DNA of 64,000 bases from Desulfatibacillum aliphaticivorans DSM 15576 (GTDB taxonomy: Bacteria; Desulfobacterota; Desulfobacteria; Desulfobacterales; Desulfatibacillaceae): positions 61,831 through 125,830 of the forward strand of contig NZ_AUCT01000023.1 in assembly GCF_000429905.1 (NCBI RefSeq), read 5' to 3'. The notes beneath the pieces were generated by a model. That model was not told where the DNA came from and did no database searches. It was given only the letters and a program-made list of their open reading frames with translations. A program made the translations under genes and the position numbers. Shown here one piece after another: positions 8,514 through 17,978 of the stretch (positions are counted from its first letter, which is position 1; every line of letters begins with the position of its first letter).

Positions 8514-9995
8514 ATGCGCCTTGCATTTGTCTTCAATCCCTTTTCCTACAAGTTGCACGAAGAAAATCTTCGCATAGTGCAGCGTTATTTCGGACTGTTT
8601 CCGCCCTTGTCCATGGCGTGGGTTGCGGGCATCGCGGAGCGCGCAGGCCATGAGGTGACCTTTATCGACGCCCGGACCCTGCGGCTGACGCCCGACGAAG
8701 TGGTCGCCCGGCTAAAGGCGTTCCGCCCGGACATGGTGGGGTTTATGATGACCACCTACATGTTCCGGGAGACCCTCCAGTGGATTCGGCACGTCAAGGA
8801 AAACCTGCCCAGGGTGCGGGTCATTGTGGGCGGCTACAATCTGCGGGTGTATCCTGAGGAATCGGTCATGCCCCCGGAAATCGATTACGGGTGCTTTAAC
8901 TCCGCCTACTATACGGTCCCCGGCCTTTTGGAAGCCCTGGAAAATAACCATGACCTGTCCGACGTCCCCGGCCTGATTTACAAGCAGGGAACCAAGGTGA
9001 TCCAAACCGAATACGGCCCGGAGCCCCATTTTAACGATTATCCCAACCCGGCCAGGCACTTGCTGCCCAACGAGTTGTACGCGGAATTTCCCACGGAGCG
9101 GAAAAATTTTACGGTCATGGTCACCAGCAAGGGCTGCCCCATGAACTGCCTGTTCTGCGAGGCCAGAAGCACGCCGTACAATCCCCGGAGCATCCAGACC
9201 GTGGTGGACGAAATCCAGGAATGCTATGACGTTCACGGCGTGCGCGAGATCGACATTTTCGACTACGAATTTTTGGTGGACCGCAAACGGGCCATGGGCA
9301 TTTGCGAGGAGATCATCCGCCGGGACTTGGATATATTGTGGGCCTGCCGGGCGCGCATCGACTCTTTGGACGAGGATTTGCTGGCCCGTATGAAGGAATC
9401 CGGCTGCGGCCGGGTGTATTTGGGCATCGAGTCGGGCCTGCAGGAAATGCTGGACCGGGTGAACAAGGGCATCACCATCGAACAGGTTCGCCGGTCCGTG
9501 GACATGACCAAGGCCCACGGCATCAAGACCCTGGGATTTTTCATGACCGGCCTGCCCGGCGAGACCAGGCAGACCGTCAAGGAAACGCTCAAATTCGCCA
9601 CCAGCCTGGGCCTGGATTACGTCCAGTTTTCCAAAACCACGGCCAAGCCTTTAACCAGCATGTGGCACGACATGGTCAAGGAATCGGGCTACGATTACTG
9701 GAAGGAATACATTTTGGGAAACGCCGAGGAGGCCCCTTTGCCAAGGCCCTGGACCGAGCTTTCCAACGACGAGATAGACCGGCTGACCAAAAAGGCGTAC
9801 CAAAAGTTTCATTCACGGCCTTTTTTCCTGCTCAAGCACGCCCTGGCCGTGCGCTCCTTTGACGAGTTCAAGCGCAAGTTCCTGGCATGGCTGGAAATGC
9901 AGTTTCGGCAGGAGGCGGTTTCTCGGCCGGACGAGCATTTTGTCGCATACGAGGAAAACCGGCGAAAACGGAAAAAACTTCGAAAACAATCCTGA
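8514..9995 (+). CDS. B12-binding-domain radical SAM protein (1 of 3)
   Basis: A 493-residue protein. The N-terminal Rossmann-like region (about 1-140; 'LAFVFNPFSYKL', 'HEVTFIDARTL', 'FRPDMVGFMMTTYMF', 'RVIVGGYN') has the layout of the cobalamin-binding domain of BchE/B12 radical SAM enzymes. The classical B12 'DxHxxG' motif is absent. The radical SAM core follows with the cluster motif 'SKGCPMNCLFC' (CxxxCxxC) and the late strand 'YLGIESGLQEMLDRVNKG'. The C-terminus is basic. It is the first gene of a compact operon with two further enzymes of the same type. Such clusters usually modify lipids or secondary metabolites; the substrate is unknown. Confidence 0.88.
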   Translation: MRLAFVFNPFSYKLHEENLRIVQRYFGLFPPLSMAWVAGIAERAGHEVTFIDARTLRLTPDEVVARLKAFRPDMVGFMMTTYMFRETLQWIRHVKENLPRVRVIVGGYNLRVYPEESVMPPEIDYGCFNSAYYTVPGLLEALENNHDLSDVPGLIYKQGTKVIQTEYGPEPHFNDYPNPARHLLPNELYAEFPTERKNFTVMVTSKGCPMNCLFCEARSTPYNPRSIQTVVDEIQECYDVHGVREIDIFDYEFLVDRKRAMGICEEIIRRDLDILWACRARIDSLDEDLLARMKESGCGRVYLGIESGLQEMLDRVNKGITIEQVRRSVDMTKAHGIKTLGFFMTGLPGETRQTVKETLKFATSLGLDYVQFSKTTAKPLTSMWHDMVKESGYDYWKEYILGNAEEAPLPRPWTELSNDEIDRLTKKAYQKFHSRPFFLLKHALAVRSFDEFKRKFLAWLEMQFRQEAVSRPDEHFVAYEENRRKRKKLRKQS

Positions 9996-10004
9996 CGGAC
10001 GGCC

Positions 10005-11510
10005 ATGAACATTGTCTTGGTTTATAAGGGAAGGTACGTGATCCGCCAGGCCCTGGACCTGGAAACCCTGGCCGCCGTCCTGAAGGCGGGCGGGCGCCGG
10101 GTAAGTCTGGTTCACGACCCGGATCCTTTCGGCGTCACCGACAACGTGTTTCAAATCCCCGCCCTGGCCAAGCGTTTTTCATCTTCCGAGAAAATCGCCC
10201 AAAAAATCCTGAAAGCCAAACCGGACGCAGCGGTCTTTTCCGCCCTGCCGAACACCCTGGACTTCTGCCTGAAAACCGCCGGATTGGTAAAGCAGAGGTC
10301 AACGGCGCCTGTAATTTTCTTAGGCCTGCACCCGACCTTGTCGCCTGAGTACGTCCTCGGGCGGGACGTCGTGGACTATGTGATTGAGGGGGAGGCGGAA
10401 GAATCGCTGCCAGCCCTGCTGGACGCCCTGGAAAAGGGAGAAAGCCCGGAAAATATCGCGGGGCTTTGGCGGAAGGATGGCGGGGCCATCATAAATAGTC
10501 CGCCCGGACCTCCGGTGAACCTGGACGCCCTGCCCCTGCCGGACAAGGATCTGTTCGCCCCCCGGGAAAAGCACGATTACAGCTACGCCGCCATGGTCAG
10601 CCGAGGCTGCCCGTTTTCGTGCACCTATTGCGAGGAAACCTGCATCAAGCAAAAATGCGGGCCCAAGTATTTCCGACGAAAAAGCGTAGAATCGGTCATG
10701 GCCGAGTTGACGGCGGCCAGGGCGAAATACGGGTTCCGTGAGGTCATCTTCAAGGACTCCTATCTTTCGGGCGACGAGGACTGGCTGGCCCGGCTCATGG
10801 CGGAATACAAAAGCCGCATAAGACTGCCGTTCAAATGCTTTTGCACCATTTCAGGCTTTACGGAAAACACGGCCATGCTGCTGAAGCAGGGCGGATGCTA
10901 CGGCATTGAGTTCGGCCTCCAGACCTGGAACGAAGCCATCCGGCGGGACGTTTTAAACCGCAAGGAAACCAACGCCCAGGCCCGGGAGGTCTTTGGGCTG
11001 TGCGACGCCTGGCGGCTTCGCTACGACGTGGACCACATGTTCAACCTGCCCGGCGAAAGCGCAAACGACCACGTGTTGGGAGCGAGGGAGTATAAAAAGC
11101 TGAAGTATCTCAACCGCATCAAAGTGCATTATCTGGTGTACCTGCCCGGCGCGCCCATTGTGGACGCCGGCGTGCAAGCGGGATTGTTGACGCAAAAAGA
11201 CGCTTCGGCCTTGCATCGAGGCGTGGGCAGCGATTTTTACGATCAGCAATTCGGCGATCCCGGAAACAAGGAACTGGCGGCGGGCTTCGGCGCCCTGTAC
11301 AAGATGCTGCCTTTCATCCCGGCGCCCATGCTGGAACGGGTTCTGGAAGGGAATAAAATCCCCTTGCTGGGAAAAATCCCCGCGCCGGTCATGGCCGGCG
11401 TGCAGGCGGCCAGGGCCTTGCAAACGCGGGATTTGCGGTTTGCATTGTATCTGAGGAAATATCCGGCCCAACTATTTTGGGAAGCCATGAAGCGGATGGG
11501 CGAATCATGA
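10005..11510 (+). CDS. B12-binding-domain radical SAM protein (2 of 3)
   Basis: A 501-residue protein starting 10 bases after the previous gene. The N-terminal domain includes 'VIFLGLHPTLSPEYVLGRD' and 'YVIEGEAEESLPALLDALE', typical of B12-type radical SAM proteins. The Fe-S motif is 'SRGCPFSCTYC'. The core ends with 'GIEFGLQTWNEAIRRDVLNR' and 'DHMFNLPGES'. A C-terminal helical extension of about 120 residues follows. It overlaps the next gene by four bases (ATGA), indicating translational coupling. Substrate unknown. Confidence 0.88.
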   Translation: MNIVLVYKGRYVIRQALDLETLAAVLKAGGRRVSLVHDPDPFGVTDNVFQIPALAKRFSSSEKIAQKILKAKPDAAVFSALPNTLDFCLKTAGLVKQRSTAPVIFLGLHPTLSPEYVLGRDVVDYVIEGEAEESLPALLDALEKGESPENIAGLWRKDGGAIINSPPGPPVNLDALPLPDKDLFAPREKHDYSYAAMVSRGCPFSCTYCEETCIKQKCGPKYFRRKSVESVMAELTAARAKYGFREVIFKDSYLSGDEDWLARLMAEYKSRIRLPFKCFCTISGFTENTAMLLKQGGCYGIEFGLQTWNEAIRRDVLNRKETNAQAREVFGLCDAWRLRYDVDHMFNLPGESANDHVLGAREYKKLKYLNRIKVHYLVYLPGAPIVDAGVQAGLLTQKDASALHRGVGSDFYDQQFGDPGNKELAAGFGALYKMLPFIPAPMLERVLEGNKIPLLGKIPAPVMAGVQAARALQTRDLRFALYLRKYPAQLFWEAMKRMGES

Positions 11511-12490
11511 GCAAGGGCGCGCGTCCATTCCGAGCGCAATGGATGTCCGTGGGCGCGGCGGTTTTGGCTTCGGCCCTTTTGTATTGGATCTTGCTCCGAA
11601 CCAGCGACCTGGATTTCGCCGGATTATGGAAGGCGTGGCGCAACGCCAATCTGCCTTTGGTCTGCGGGGTCCTGATTTTTTCCCTGTTTGTGCACATTGT
11701 TCTTGGGGCGGATAAATTATGGCGGGTGCTTAAAGCCATGGGGTTTGACCTGCCTTGGACTTTGGTTTTGAAAATCCGGCTGGGCGCAGGGCCGTTGCGG
11801 GCCTTAATGCCCGTGGACATGGGCGAGGTGTTGAACATCGCCTTTTTTAGGCAATACAGCAAAATCCCCCTGGGCGACGCCTCGGGCGCGTGTTTGTTCG
11901 ACCGGGGGCTGAATTTTATGGGCTCCGCGTTCTGGCTCACGGCCGGACTGATTATGCTGCCCATGGAAAGCCAGAGCGCGGCCGCTCAAGCCCTGGGCAT
12001 AGCTGCGGCGGGGGCGCTCTACGGCGTTTTCGTGTTTGCAACGTCCATACACGGGGCCGTCGTAGGGCTGGCGGTAAAGCTGCATCCCAAAGTAGGGCGG
12101 TTCGCGCAAGGAGTGTTGTCGCCGTTTAAAGACTGCCCGGCTGGGCGCAAGCTGTTTTTAATGGGCTACGGCATTGTATTCCAGGCGCGGCCCTTGATCG
12201 TGTGCTATTTTTTGTTCGTCGCCCTGGGCGTGCAGCCGCCCCTGGACGTATTCATCGCCTTCGCCTCGTTGGCCGTGTTTGCCGGGCACATCCCCACGGC
12301 AGCGGGGATCGGCCCCCGGGAGGCGGCTTTGATGGTTTTATTTCAAGGCCTGGCCCCGGCCGGGACGATTTTCGCCGTGGGCGCGGCCATGAGCCTTTTC
12401 GTCCACGTCATCCCCATGATCGCGGGCCTGCCCTGGCTGCCCTGGTTTTTGCGCGGCCTGTCTGGCGCTGAAAGCGGACAAAATCCATGA
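11507..12490 (+). CDS. Flippase-like integral membrane protein (LPG synthase TM-domain family)
   Basis: A 327-residue polytopic membrane protein of the family named for the membrane half of lysylphosphatidylglycerol synthase (also AglD-like, formerly UPF0104). Family features are 'ACLFDRGLNFMGSAFW' and the late 'HIPTAAGIGPREAALMVLF' loop. About eight hydrophobic segments are visible. The start is the ATG overlapping the previous stop (ATGA). The soluble aminoacyl-transferase domain is absent, as in many glycolipid or isoprenoid translocation homologues. Sitting inside an operon of three radical SAM enzymes, it probably handles the lipid-like product across the membrane (inference). Confidence 0.85.
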   Translation: MSKGARPFRAQWMSVGAAVLASALLYWILLRTSDLDFAGLWKAWRNANLPLVCGVLIFSLFVHIVLGADKLWRVLKAMGFDLPWTLVLKIRLGAGPLRALMPVDMGEVLNIAFFRQYSKIPLGDASGACLFDRGLNFMGSAFWLTAGLIMLPMESQSAAAQALGIAAAGALYGVFVFATSIHGAVVGLAVKLHPKVGRFAQGVLSPFKDCPAGRKLFLMGYGIVFQARPLIVCYFLFVALGVQPPLDVFIAFASLAVFAGHIPTAAGIGPREAALMVLFQGLAPAGTIFAVGAAMSLFVHVIPMIAGLPWLPWFLRGLSGAESGQNP

Positions 12491-13893
12491 AAGTTTTGCT
12501 GATAAATCCCCGGGCCACCTATTGCGGAGAGATTTCCCAAAAATGCTATCCGCCGGTGAGCCTGTTATACTTGGCGGCGTCCCTGCGTCAGGCCGGGCAT
12601 GAGCCCCACGTGCTGGACGCCAACGCCTTCGGCCTCAGCGACGAGACGGTTTTCGCCGAGATTCAAGAGATATCGCCGGATCTGACGGGGATCTCGGTAT
12701 ATTCCGAAATACTGCCCCAGGTTTACGGCCTGGCCGATCTGGCGAAAAAAGCCGCGCCCCAATGCAAGTTGATCCTGGGCGGACCTCACGCCACGGCGAT
12801 TCCCAGGGAATGCCTGGACCAGTTCCCCCAGGCGGATTTCATCCTCACAGGCGAGGCGGAAGATTCCCTGCCCATGCTGTGCCAAGCAATAGAAACCGGG
12901 GACAGGCTGGAAGCCATTCCCGGCTTGTATTTCCGTAAGGAAGGCGCCATCGTCCAGGGGCCGAAGCACGTATTCCCGGACGTCCACGCCATCCCCTGGC
13001 CGGCCAAGGATCTGGCCGCCCGAGCCTACGAAAAAAAGCGCTACCACTCCCTGCTGGTGCGCAAACGCCCGGTGGACACTCTGTTCACCAGCCGGGGCTG
13101 TCCGTTCTCGTGCGGGTTCTGCTACAACTTCCGCAAGCATTACCGGGCCAGAAAGCCCGAAGATGTGGTGCAGGAACTGGCCGCCATAAGGGACCGGGGC
13201 ATCCGGGACGTGGAAATCTGCGACGACACCTTTACGGTCAACGAAGACCGGGCTTTGGCCATTTTCGACCTGATCGTCAAGGAGCGGCTGGACATCTCCT
13301 TTCGCATCAAAAGCCGGGTGGACGTATTTACGGAAAAACTGGCCAAGGCCGGCAAAAAGGCCGGGGTGTATCTGGTTGCTTTCGGCATGGAGTCGGGCTC
13401 CCAGAGAATTCTGGACGCCATGAACAAAAAAATCACCCTGGAACAAAGCGCGGAAGCCTGCCGACTCACCAAAAAATACGGCATCGCCGCCCACTCAAGC
13501 TGGGTGATCGGGTATCCGGGCGAGACGCCCGGCGACGTGGAAGACACGGTTCAGTTCATCCTGAAAAACAAGCCCGCCACCGCCAACCTGGCCGTGCTGC
13601 GGCCTTACCCCAACACGCCTGCTTATGAAATCGCCAAAGCCTCCGGCGACCTCATGGGCCAGTGGAGCCCCCACGCGCCGGACATGCCCTGGGTGCGCCT
13701 GCCTTGGGCCCAAGACAAGAAGATCCTGGACGACTTGTGCACCCGATCCATCAAACGCATCTACTTCACGCCCTATTACACAGCCGCCTTCGCCCGCCGC
13801 ATGATCGCCGGCGCCAACTGGACTTTGTTCGCCTACGCGGTCCAGGAAGCCCAAAAGGTTTTGGGGTTGAAAAGGAAAGAAAATAAGGAGTAG
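12487..13893 (+). CDS. B12-binding-domain radical SAM protein (3 of 3)
   Basis: A 468-residue protein that overlaps the preceding gene by four bases. The B12-like domain is the most typical of the three: 'KVLLINPRATYCGEISQKC', 'PPVSLLYLAASLRQAGHEP', 'LILGGPHATAIPRECLDQF'. The radical SAM motif is 'SRGCPFSCGFC', followed by 'RKPEDVVQELAAI', 'AFGMESGSQRILDAMNKK' and 'WVIGYPGETPGDVEDTV'. Similar proteins perform methylations, cyclisations or ring changes in lipid and pigment biosynthesis. It is the last gene of the operon. Confidence 0.9.
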   Translation: MKVLLINPRATYCGEISQKCYPPVSLLYLAASLRQAGHEPHVLDANAFGLSDETVFAEIQEISPDLTGISVYSEILPQVYGLADLAKKAAPQCKLILGGPHATAIPRECLDQFPQADFILTGEAEDSLPMLCQAIETGDRLEAIPGLYFRKEGAIVQGPKHVFPDVHAIPWPAKDLAARAYEKKRYHSLLVRKRPVDTLFTSRGCPFSCGFCYNFRKHYRARKPEDVVQELAAIRDRGIRDVEICDDTFTVNEDRALAIFDLIVKERLDISFRIKSRVDVFTEKLAKAGKKAGVYLVAFGMESGSQRILDAMNKKITLEQSAEACRLTKKYGIAAHSSWVIGYPGETPGDVEDTVQFILKNKPATANLAVLRPYPNTPAYEIAKASGDLMGQWSPHAPDMPWVRLPWAQDKKILDDLCTRSIKRIYFTPYYTAAFARRMIAGANWTLFAYAVQEAQKVLGLKRKENKE

Positions 13894-13916
13894 AGTAAGT
13901 TTAAAGGAGGCGCCTT

Positions 13917-14177
13917 ATGAAAGCCGTAACATTCACAGACGCCAAAAGGACTCTGAGCAGAATAATGGAAGAAGTCTGCGAGGACCATGATCCCACGATC
14001 ATTACTAGAGCCGGAGGAGAAGCGGTGGTTCTCATATCCCTGGAAGAATACTCTTCTATAGAGGAAACCATGTACCTGCTTCAATCCTCCAACAACGCCA
14101 AGCGATTGATGGAATCCATAGCCCAACTGGAAAACGGAAAAGGCATAGAAAAACAGCTGGTTGACTTCGATCTATAA
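13917..14177 (+). CDS. Phd/YefM-type antitoxin, apparently without toxin
   Basis: An 86-residue protein of the Phd/YefM family: 'VTFTDAKRTLSRIMEEVCED' is the N-terminal DNA-binding half, 'IITRAGGEAVVLISLEEYSS' the family signature, and an acidic helical tail would bind a toxin. AAAGGAGG precedes the start. The RelE/YoeB- or Doc-type toxin normally found directly downstream is missing; the next gene is convergent and overlaps it by six bases. It is probably an orphan antitoxin or stand-alone repressor. Confidence 0.88.
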   Translation: MKAVTFTDAKRTLSRIMEEVCEDHDPTIITRAGGEAVVLISLEEYSSIEETMYLLQSSNNAKRLMESIAQLENGKGIEKQLVDFDL

Positions 14178-14786
14178 GTCGGTCCATTCATTCACATCCA
14201 CCTGAAACTCGTCTTGAACCCAATATTTGCCCGTTTCAATGGTAGTTTCGTAACTATCAAGGTCTTTGGGCAACAAGTCGTCATTCTCGATTTTGTGCTC
14301 ATAATAAAACCTCAAAAAATGAATAGGCGCGGGAGAGTATTGCACGATTTCAATGGATTGAGGCTTTTCCATCAGATCGGTCCCTCCGATTAAAACCTTT
14401 TTTCCCGCGGGATTATGGCGCCCTTTTAATTCAACCCTGGACTTGACGACGGGAACCAATTTTTTGTACTCGTTCACAAAAAAGAAAAACAAGTCCAGGG
14501 GCTTTTCATCCTCCCCCGCTGACTGCTCGATATCGTACGCCCATCCGACGCAGGATCCGTAACCTGTCCTGTACATCAGCCAATGCCAAAAATGCGTGTC
14601 CATTGAGGGGACGTTTTCTATAATCCCATGGGCGCGCAACGCGGCGTAATAGCCATGGATATATTGTTCCAACTCGTAAATGGACTCGTTCCTGACGAAT
14701 GTCATGGGCCGCCTTTCAGCCCTTTCCAGCAACGTGAAGATGTTCTCTTTCGGTTGAGATTCGGATTGATGTGGATTGTTCGCCAT
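14172..14786 (-). CDS. Hypothetical protein
   Basis: A 204-residue soluble, acidic protein with no recognised family. Aromatic-rich segments ('HFWHWLMYRTGYGSCVGWAY', 'LFFFFVNEYKKLVP') suggest a compact globular fold. There is no signal peptide or membrane segment. GGGAGGGGAG precedes the ATG. It converges on the orphan antitoxin gene, overlapping it by six bases at the 3' ends. It shows no similarity to the known partner toxins (no RelE, PIN or Fic motif), so it should not be called a toxin on position alone. Confidence 0.6.
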   Translation of the reverse strand: MANNPHQSESQPKENIFTLLERAERRPMTFVRNESIYELEQYIHGYYAALRAHGIIENVPSMDTHFWHWLMYRTGYGSCVGWAYDIEQSAGEDEKPLDLFFFFVNEYKKLVPVVKSRVELKGRHNPAGKKVLIGGTDLMEKPQSIEIVQYSPAPIHFLRFYYEHKIENDDLLPKDLDSYETTIETGKYWVQDEFQVDVNEWTDL

Positions 14787-15042
14787 GCTCCCCTCCCTTG
14801 GTTTGTCTGCTTGAGCCCCCCATGACTGTGGGATAGTTTAGCATACACTCCCACGAACATCCTGCAAAATTCAAGCAATTCGGTTTGATGAAACATTGTT
14901 GGTGCACTGCTTGGTGCGCTTTTGCACGCGCAAAGCGCGTTTTGGCAGGCGCCGGGGGTCTGCAAACACACGGCAAACAGGATCGCATCAGGCGGTATGC
15001 GGGCAGGGCAAGCCCTGCGCACCCGCTGGTCAAATTCAGCCT

Positions 15043-16047
15043 TTACCTGGGAGGCAGGTTTTCCTGGTTCAGAAAGCGGAAGATCTCCCGGGCGGCGATG
15101 GCGTGGGCCAGTTCATTGGGATGGTGATCCGTGGGGTTCACCCACAAATCATGGGCCTTATGTTGGGAAAACGCGGGAAGCAGATCAAGAACCGGAATGC
15201 CTTTGTTTGCTGCAAAGTCGCGCAGGAGAGCGTGGCATTTTTCAAACCGGTAGTTGTCAAAATCGTAGAGCAAAGGAAAAATCACCAAAACCATGCGGCC
15301 GCCCCGCCCCTCGACCTCTTTCGCCATGCTTTCCAAAATCTCCAGGCGCGGCCCTGCGTAATCCGGTTCATAGGCGTCCAGATAGGCCTGGGTGGTTTGC
15401 GTGTTCAGCCGGATTTTTTCAACCAAAGAGGCGGCCAGATTGACGCAAGCCAGGCGCTTCCTCCAGGGATTGTATTGGTTTTCGCCGTTATTCTGGTCGA
15501 TAAAATCGCTGCCTGTGATGGATTCCCGCCCGGGCAGGCCCAGGTCGTTCAACACAAAGCCGTATATGACCAGGGGATAAGGCTGGAGGCTAAGCTCGTG
15601 AGCGCATATACTTGAAATAAAGCCCAGGTTCACGCCGGGCACGGAGCAATTTTTAATTTTCAGGTCGCGGCCCGCATCCTTAAACATTTTTTCCAAACGG
15701 CGGAAGCAGACATCTTCATATTTGACTCCGGCGCCGGTCATGAAGGAATCGCCCAGGCCCAGGGCGTCAAACCGCTTGCCGTCCAGGTAATTCTTGGGAG
15801 CGCCCGGAGGCAGGCGATACTTTTCCCGGGCGAAGTTGTAATCCAGGCCGTAAACGGGAGTTTCTCCGTCCATCCGGACAATGTGGTGGTATCCCCTTGG
15901 ATTGGTGTAGTATTCATTGGATCGGTTGTTGAACCGATAATACTCCGGTCCGATCAGCCTGGCCGCCGTCTCCAAAACGATGAAGGAAAGGACCAGACCC
16001 AGAAAAACGGCCAGGAGGCGAAATGTTATTTTCCGGGTGTGAGGCAT
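15043..16047 (-). CDS. Membrane-anchored SGNH/GDSL-type hydrolase-like protein
   Basis: A 334-residue protein with an N-terminal signal anchor ('FRLLAVFLGLVLSFIVLETA'). The SGNH fold shows as block I 'DALGLGDSFMTGAGV' (nucleophile Ser), a possible oxyanion Asn in 'YGFVLNDLG', and the C-terminal 'PTDHHPNELAH' carrying the Asp/His pair. These proteins usually remove or transfer acyl groups on glycans or lipids. Its start overlaps by one base the stop of the TMTC-like glycosyltransferase gene upstream, so the two are coupled and may act on the same glycan or glycoprotein (inference). Confidence 0.8.
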   Translation of the reverse strand: MPHTRKITFRLLAVFLGLVLSFIVLETAARLIGPEYYRFNNRSNEYYTNPRGYHHIVRMDGETPVYGLDYNFAREKYRLPPGAPKNYLDGKRFDALGLGDSFMTGAGVKYEDVCFRRLEKMFKDAGRDLKIKNCSVPGVNLGFISSICAHELSLQPYPLVIYGFVLNDLGLPGRESITGSDFIDQNNGENQYNPWRKRLACVNLAASLVEKIRLNTQTTQAYLDAYEPDYAGPRLEILESMAKEVEGRGGRMVLVIFPLLYDFDNYRFEKCHALLRDFAANKGIPVLDLLPAFSQHKAHDLWVNPTDHHPNELAHAIAAREIFRFLNQENLPPR

Positions 16048-17978
16048 TAATCTTCTTTTGAGGGGGCTGCCTGGCGGATTTTGCCCGCGAGCCTGTTTGC
16101 AGCCTTTCGGGCTTCCAGGTTCTTGGGATCCTGTGCCGCCATCAAGTAATACTCCAGAGCCTCCTCGTTCTTTTCGAGCCGCTCCAGGGTTCGGGCCAGA
16201 TCATAGGAATATTTAGCATTGAACGGATTCAGTTTATGGGCTTCCCGGAACTGTCTCTCGGCTTTTTCCAATTCCCCCATTCCCAAATATTGCAGGCCAA
16301 GATTGTGGCGAGGCGCCTCGGCTGCAGGGTCCAGTTCCACAGCCTTCTTAAATTGCTGGACGGCTTTTTGGTCTTTGCCCTGGAATGAAAGGATCACCCC
16401 GTAATAATTGCGGCGATACGCATTGTTCGGATCTTTTCTGACCGCGGTTTCCCCCAGGTTCTCGCCGTACTTCAACTTTCCACTCATGATGACCGTCTTG
16501 AACACCTTATCCCACAAATAATTTTTGTCCGGCGCCAAATCCAGGGCTTTGGCGTAATGCTTAAGCGCATCCTTGAACAAGCCCTGACGGACTTGCTCCT
16601 GCCCCAGGTACTCGTAAACAAGGTAGTAGTCCGGGTTGTTGCTTTTGGCGTAATAATGAAAGGCCATGGGGTTGGCGAAAGCCGGAAGGTACACCACCGT
16701 CTGGGCGCCCAGAGCCACTATAAGTGATAGGAACACGACGCCGCTTTTATTTTCGCCCAGACGGTCGAACAACCAGCCCGCAAGCCAGCCGGCGGACAGG
16801 GCCAATCCCCCCAGAGGCAGGTACAAAAACCGGTCCGCTCTCCATGCAAAGGTGGGGAATATCTGGGAGGTCATAAGAATGATCGCCAAATACCAAACCA
16901 GGCCAAGCCGCCAGATTTCTTTACGTCTTGTCAAAAGGAACGCGACGCCCAGACAAAAAACAAAGCCCAAACCGGTCAGTACGCACCAATCCATAAGCGA
17001 TGCCGGAATGCGAGGCGGAAAAAAAACAGGCAGGGAAAAGGGAAAGAGCCCGTGCACAACATTTTCGCCGAACACGCTGAGAATGACGGATATACGCTGC
17101 ACAAGCCCCTGCCCCGCCTCCACGGAAGGCGTAAATTGGGACCATAAATCCCCCAAATGAAGAATAGCCGTGGGAACATGGGGAATTTTGGACGCCATGG
17201 TTTGCGAGTTCCAGGCCAGTTCGGCCGCGATCTTCATGAACACGGCGCCCGCGCCTATGATCCACAACAACCATGTACGGCTGAGTATGGTTCGGAGTTT
17301 CTTATCCTCCTGAGAATAAAGGATATACCAGGCAGCCAAAAAAGGAAGGGCCGCGCCCATGACATTGGACAGGCACGCCAGTAAACACGCTCCTGCGGAC
17401 AGGGCCAGATACAAGGAGGTTTTTTTTCCCTTTGCGGCTTCCATTTGCATGAGCAGACACCAAAGGCCGAAAAAGAATAAAAGCAATTCCTCCCGGCCCG
17501 GTATCCAGGCCACCGATCCCGCGGCGATGGGATGCAAGCCGAAAAAGGCTCCGGCGCCAAAGGCGCTCCATATATTCTTTTTGTTGGGTTCTCCCGCAAG
17601 GTTGAGAAACAGCAAAAAAACCAGCGCCGTATTGAATACATGAAGCAAAAGGTTTGTGACATGATGCCCAAAGGGATCATCCCCCCAAATCCTGTAATCC
17701 ACGGCGTAGGAAAGCAAACGCACCGGGTAATAGCTTTTAGGCATGAAGTGGGTGAACATGGTCTTGACGCCCGTCGGCGACAAGTCCTGAATCATGTAGT
17801 TGTTTTTCAGGAGGGTTATGTCGTCGTAATTCACGTAATCGGCGGACAGTGTCGCCCAGTAAGCGGCCAATACCATGACCGCAAGGAATATCAGGGCCTT
17901 TCTCGGCCCTGTGAAGACGTCGAACCGGCTGGTTTTTTCACTTTGTGCGGCGGTTTGGTTCGTTGGCGTTTCCGGCAT
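16047..17978 (-). CDS. TMTC-like GT-C membrane glycosyltransferase with TPR repeats (1 of 4)
   Basis: A 643-residue protein. The N-terminal two thirds form about 10 membrane segments of the GT-C fold, with the catalytic loop-1 motif 'NYDDITLLKNN' and the conserved 'YYPVRLLSYAVDY' / 'FGHHVTNLLLHVFNTALVF' block that matches the eukaryotic TMTC O-mannosyltransferases. The C-terminus holds at least four TPR units ('NYYGVILSFQGKDQKAVQQF', 'RHNLGLQYLGMGELEKAERQ'). The sugar would come from a lipid-linked donor and go to secreted proteins (family knowledge; acceptor unknown). Three relatives lie at 22-28 kb. Confidence 0.82.
   Translation of the reverse strand: MPETPTNQTAAQSEKTSRFDVFTGPRKALIFLAVMVLAAYWATLSADYVNYDDITLLKNNYMIQDLSPTGVKTMFTHFMPKSYYPVRLLSYAVDYRIWGDDPFGHHVTNLLLHVFNTALVFLLFLNLAGEPNKKNIWSAFGAGAFFGLHPIAAGSVAWIPGREELLLFFFGLWCLLMQMEAAKGKKTSLYLALSAGACLLACLSNVMGAALPFLAAWYILYSQEDKKLRTILSRTWLLWIIGAGAVFMKIAAELAWNSQTMASKIPHVPTAILHLGDLWSQFTPSVEAGQGLVQRISVILSVFGENVVHGLFPFSLPVFFPPRIPASLMDWCVLTGLGFVFCLGVAFLLTRRKEIWRLGLVWYLAIILMTSQIFPTFAWRADRFLYLPLGGLALSAGWLAGWLFDRLGENKSGVVFLSLIVALGAQTVVYLPAFANPMAFHYYAKSNNPDYYLVYEYLGQEQVRQGLFKDALKHYAKALDLAPDKNYLWDKVFKTVIMSGKLKYGENLGETAVRKDPNNAYRRNYYGVILSFQGKDQKAVQQFKKAVELDPAAEAPRHNLGLQYLGMGELEKAERQFREAHKLNPFNAKYSYDLARTLERLEKNEEALEYYLMAAQDPKNLEARKAANRLAGKIRQAAPSKED

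Noticed and set aside
14172..14786. The hypothetical gene as the toxin partner of the Phd-type antitoxin
   Set aside because: It is convergent rather than co-transcribed, about twice the usual toxin size, and shows no RelE, Fic or PIN motif.
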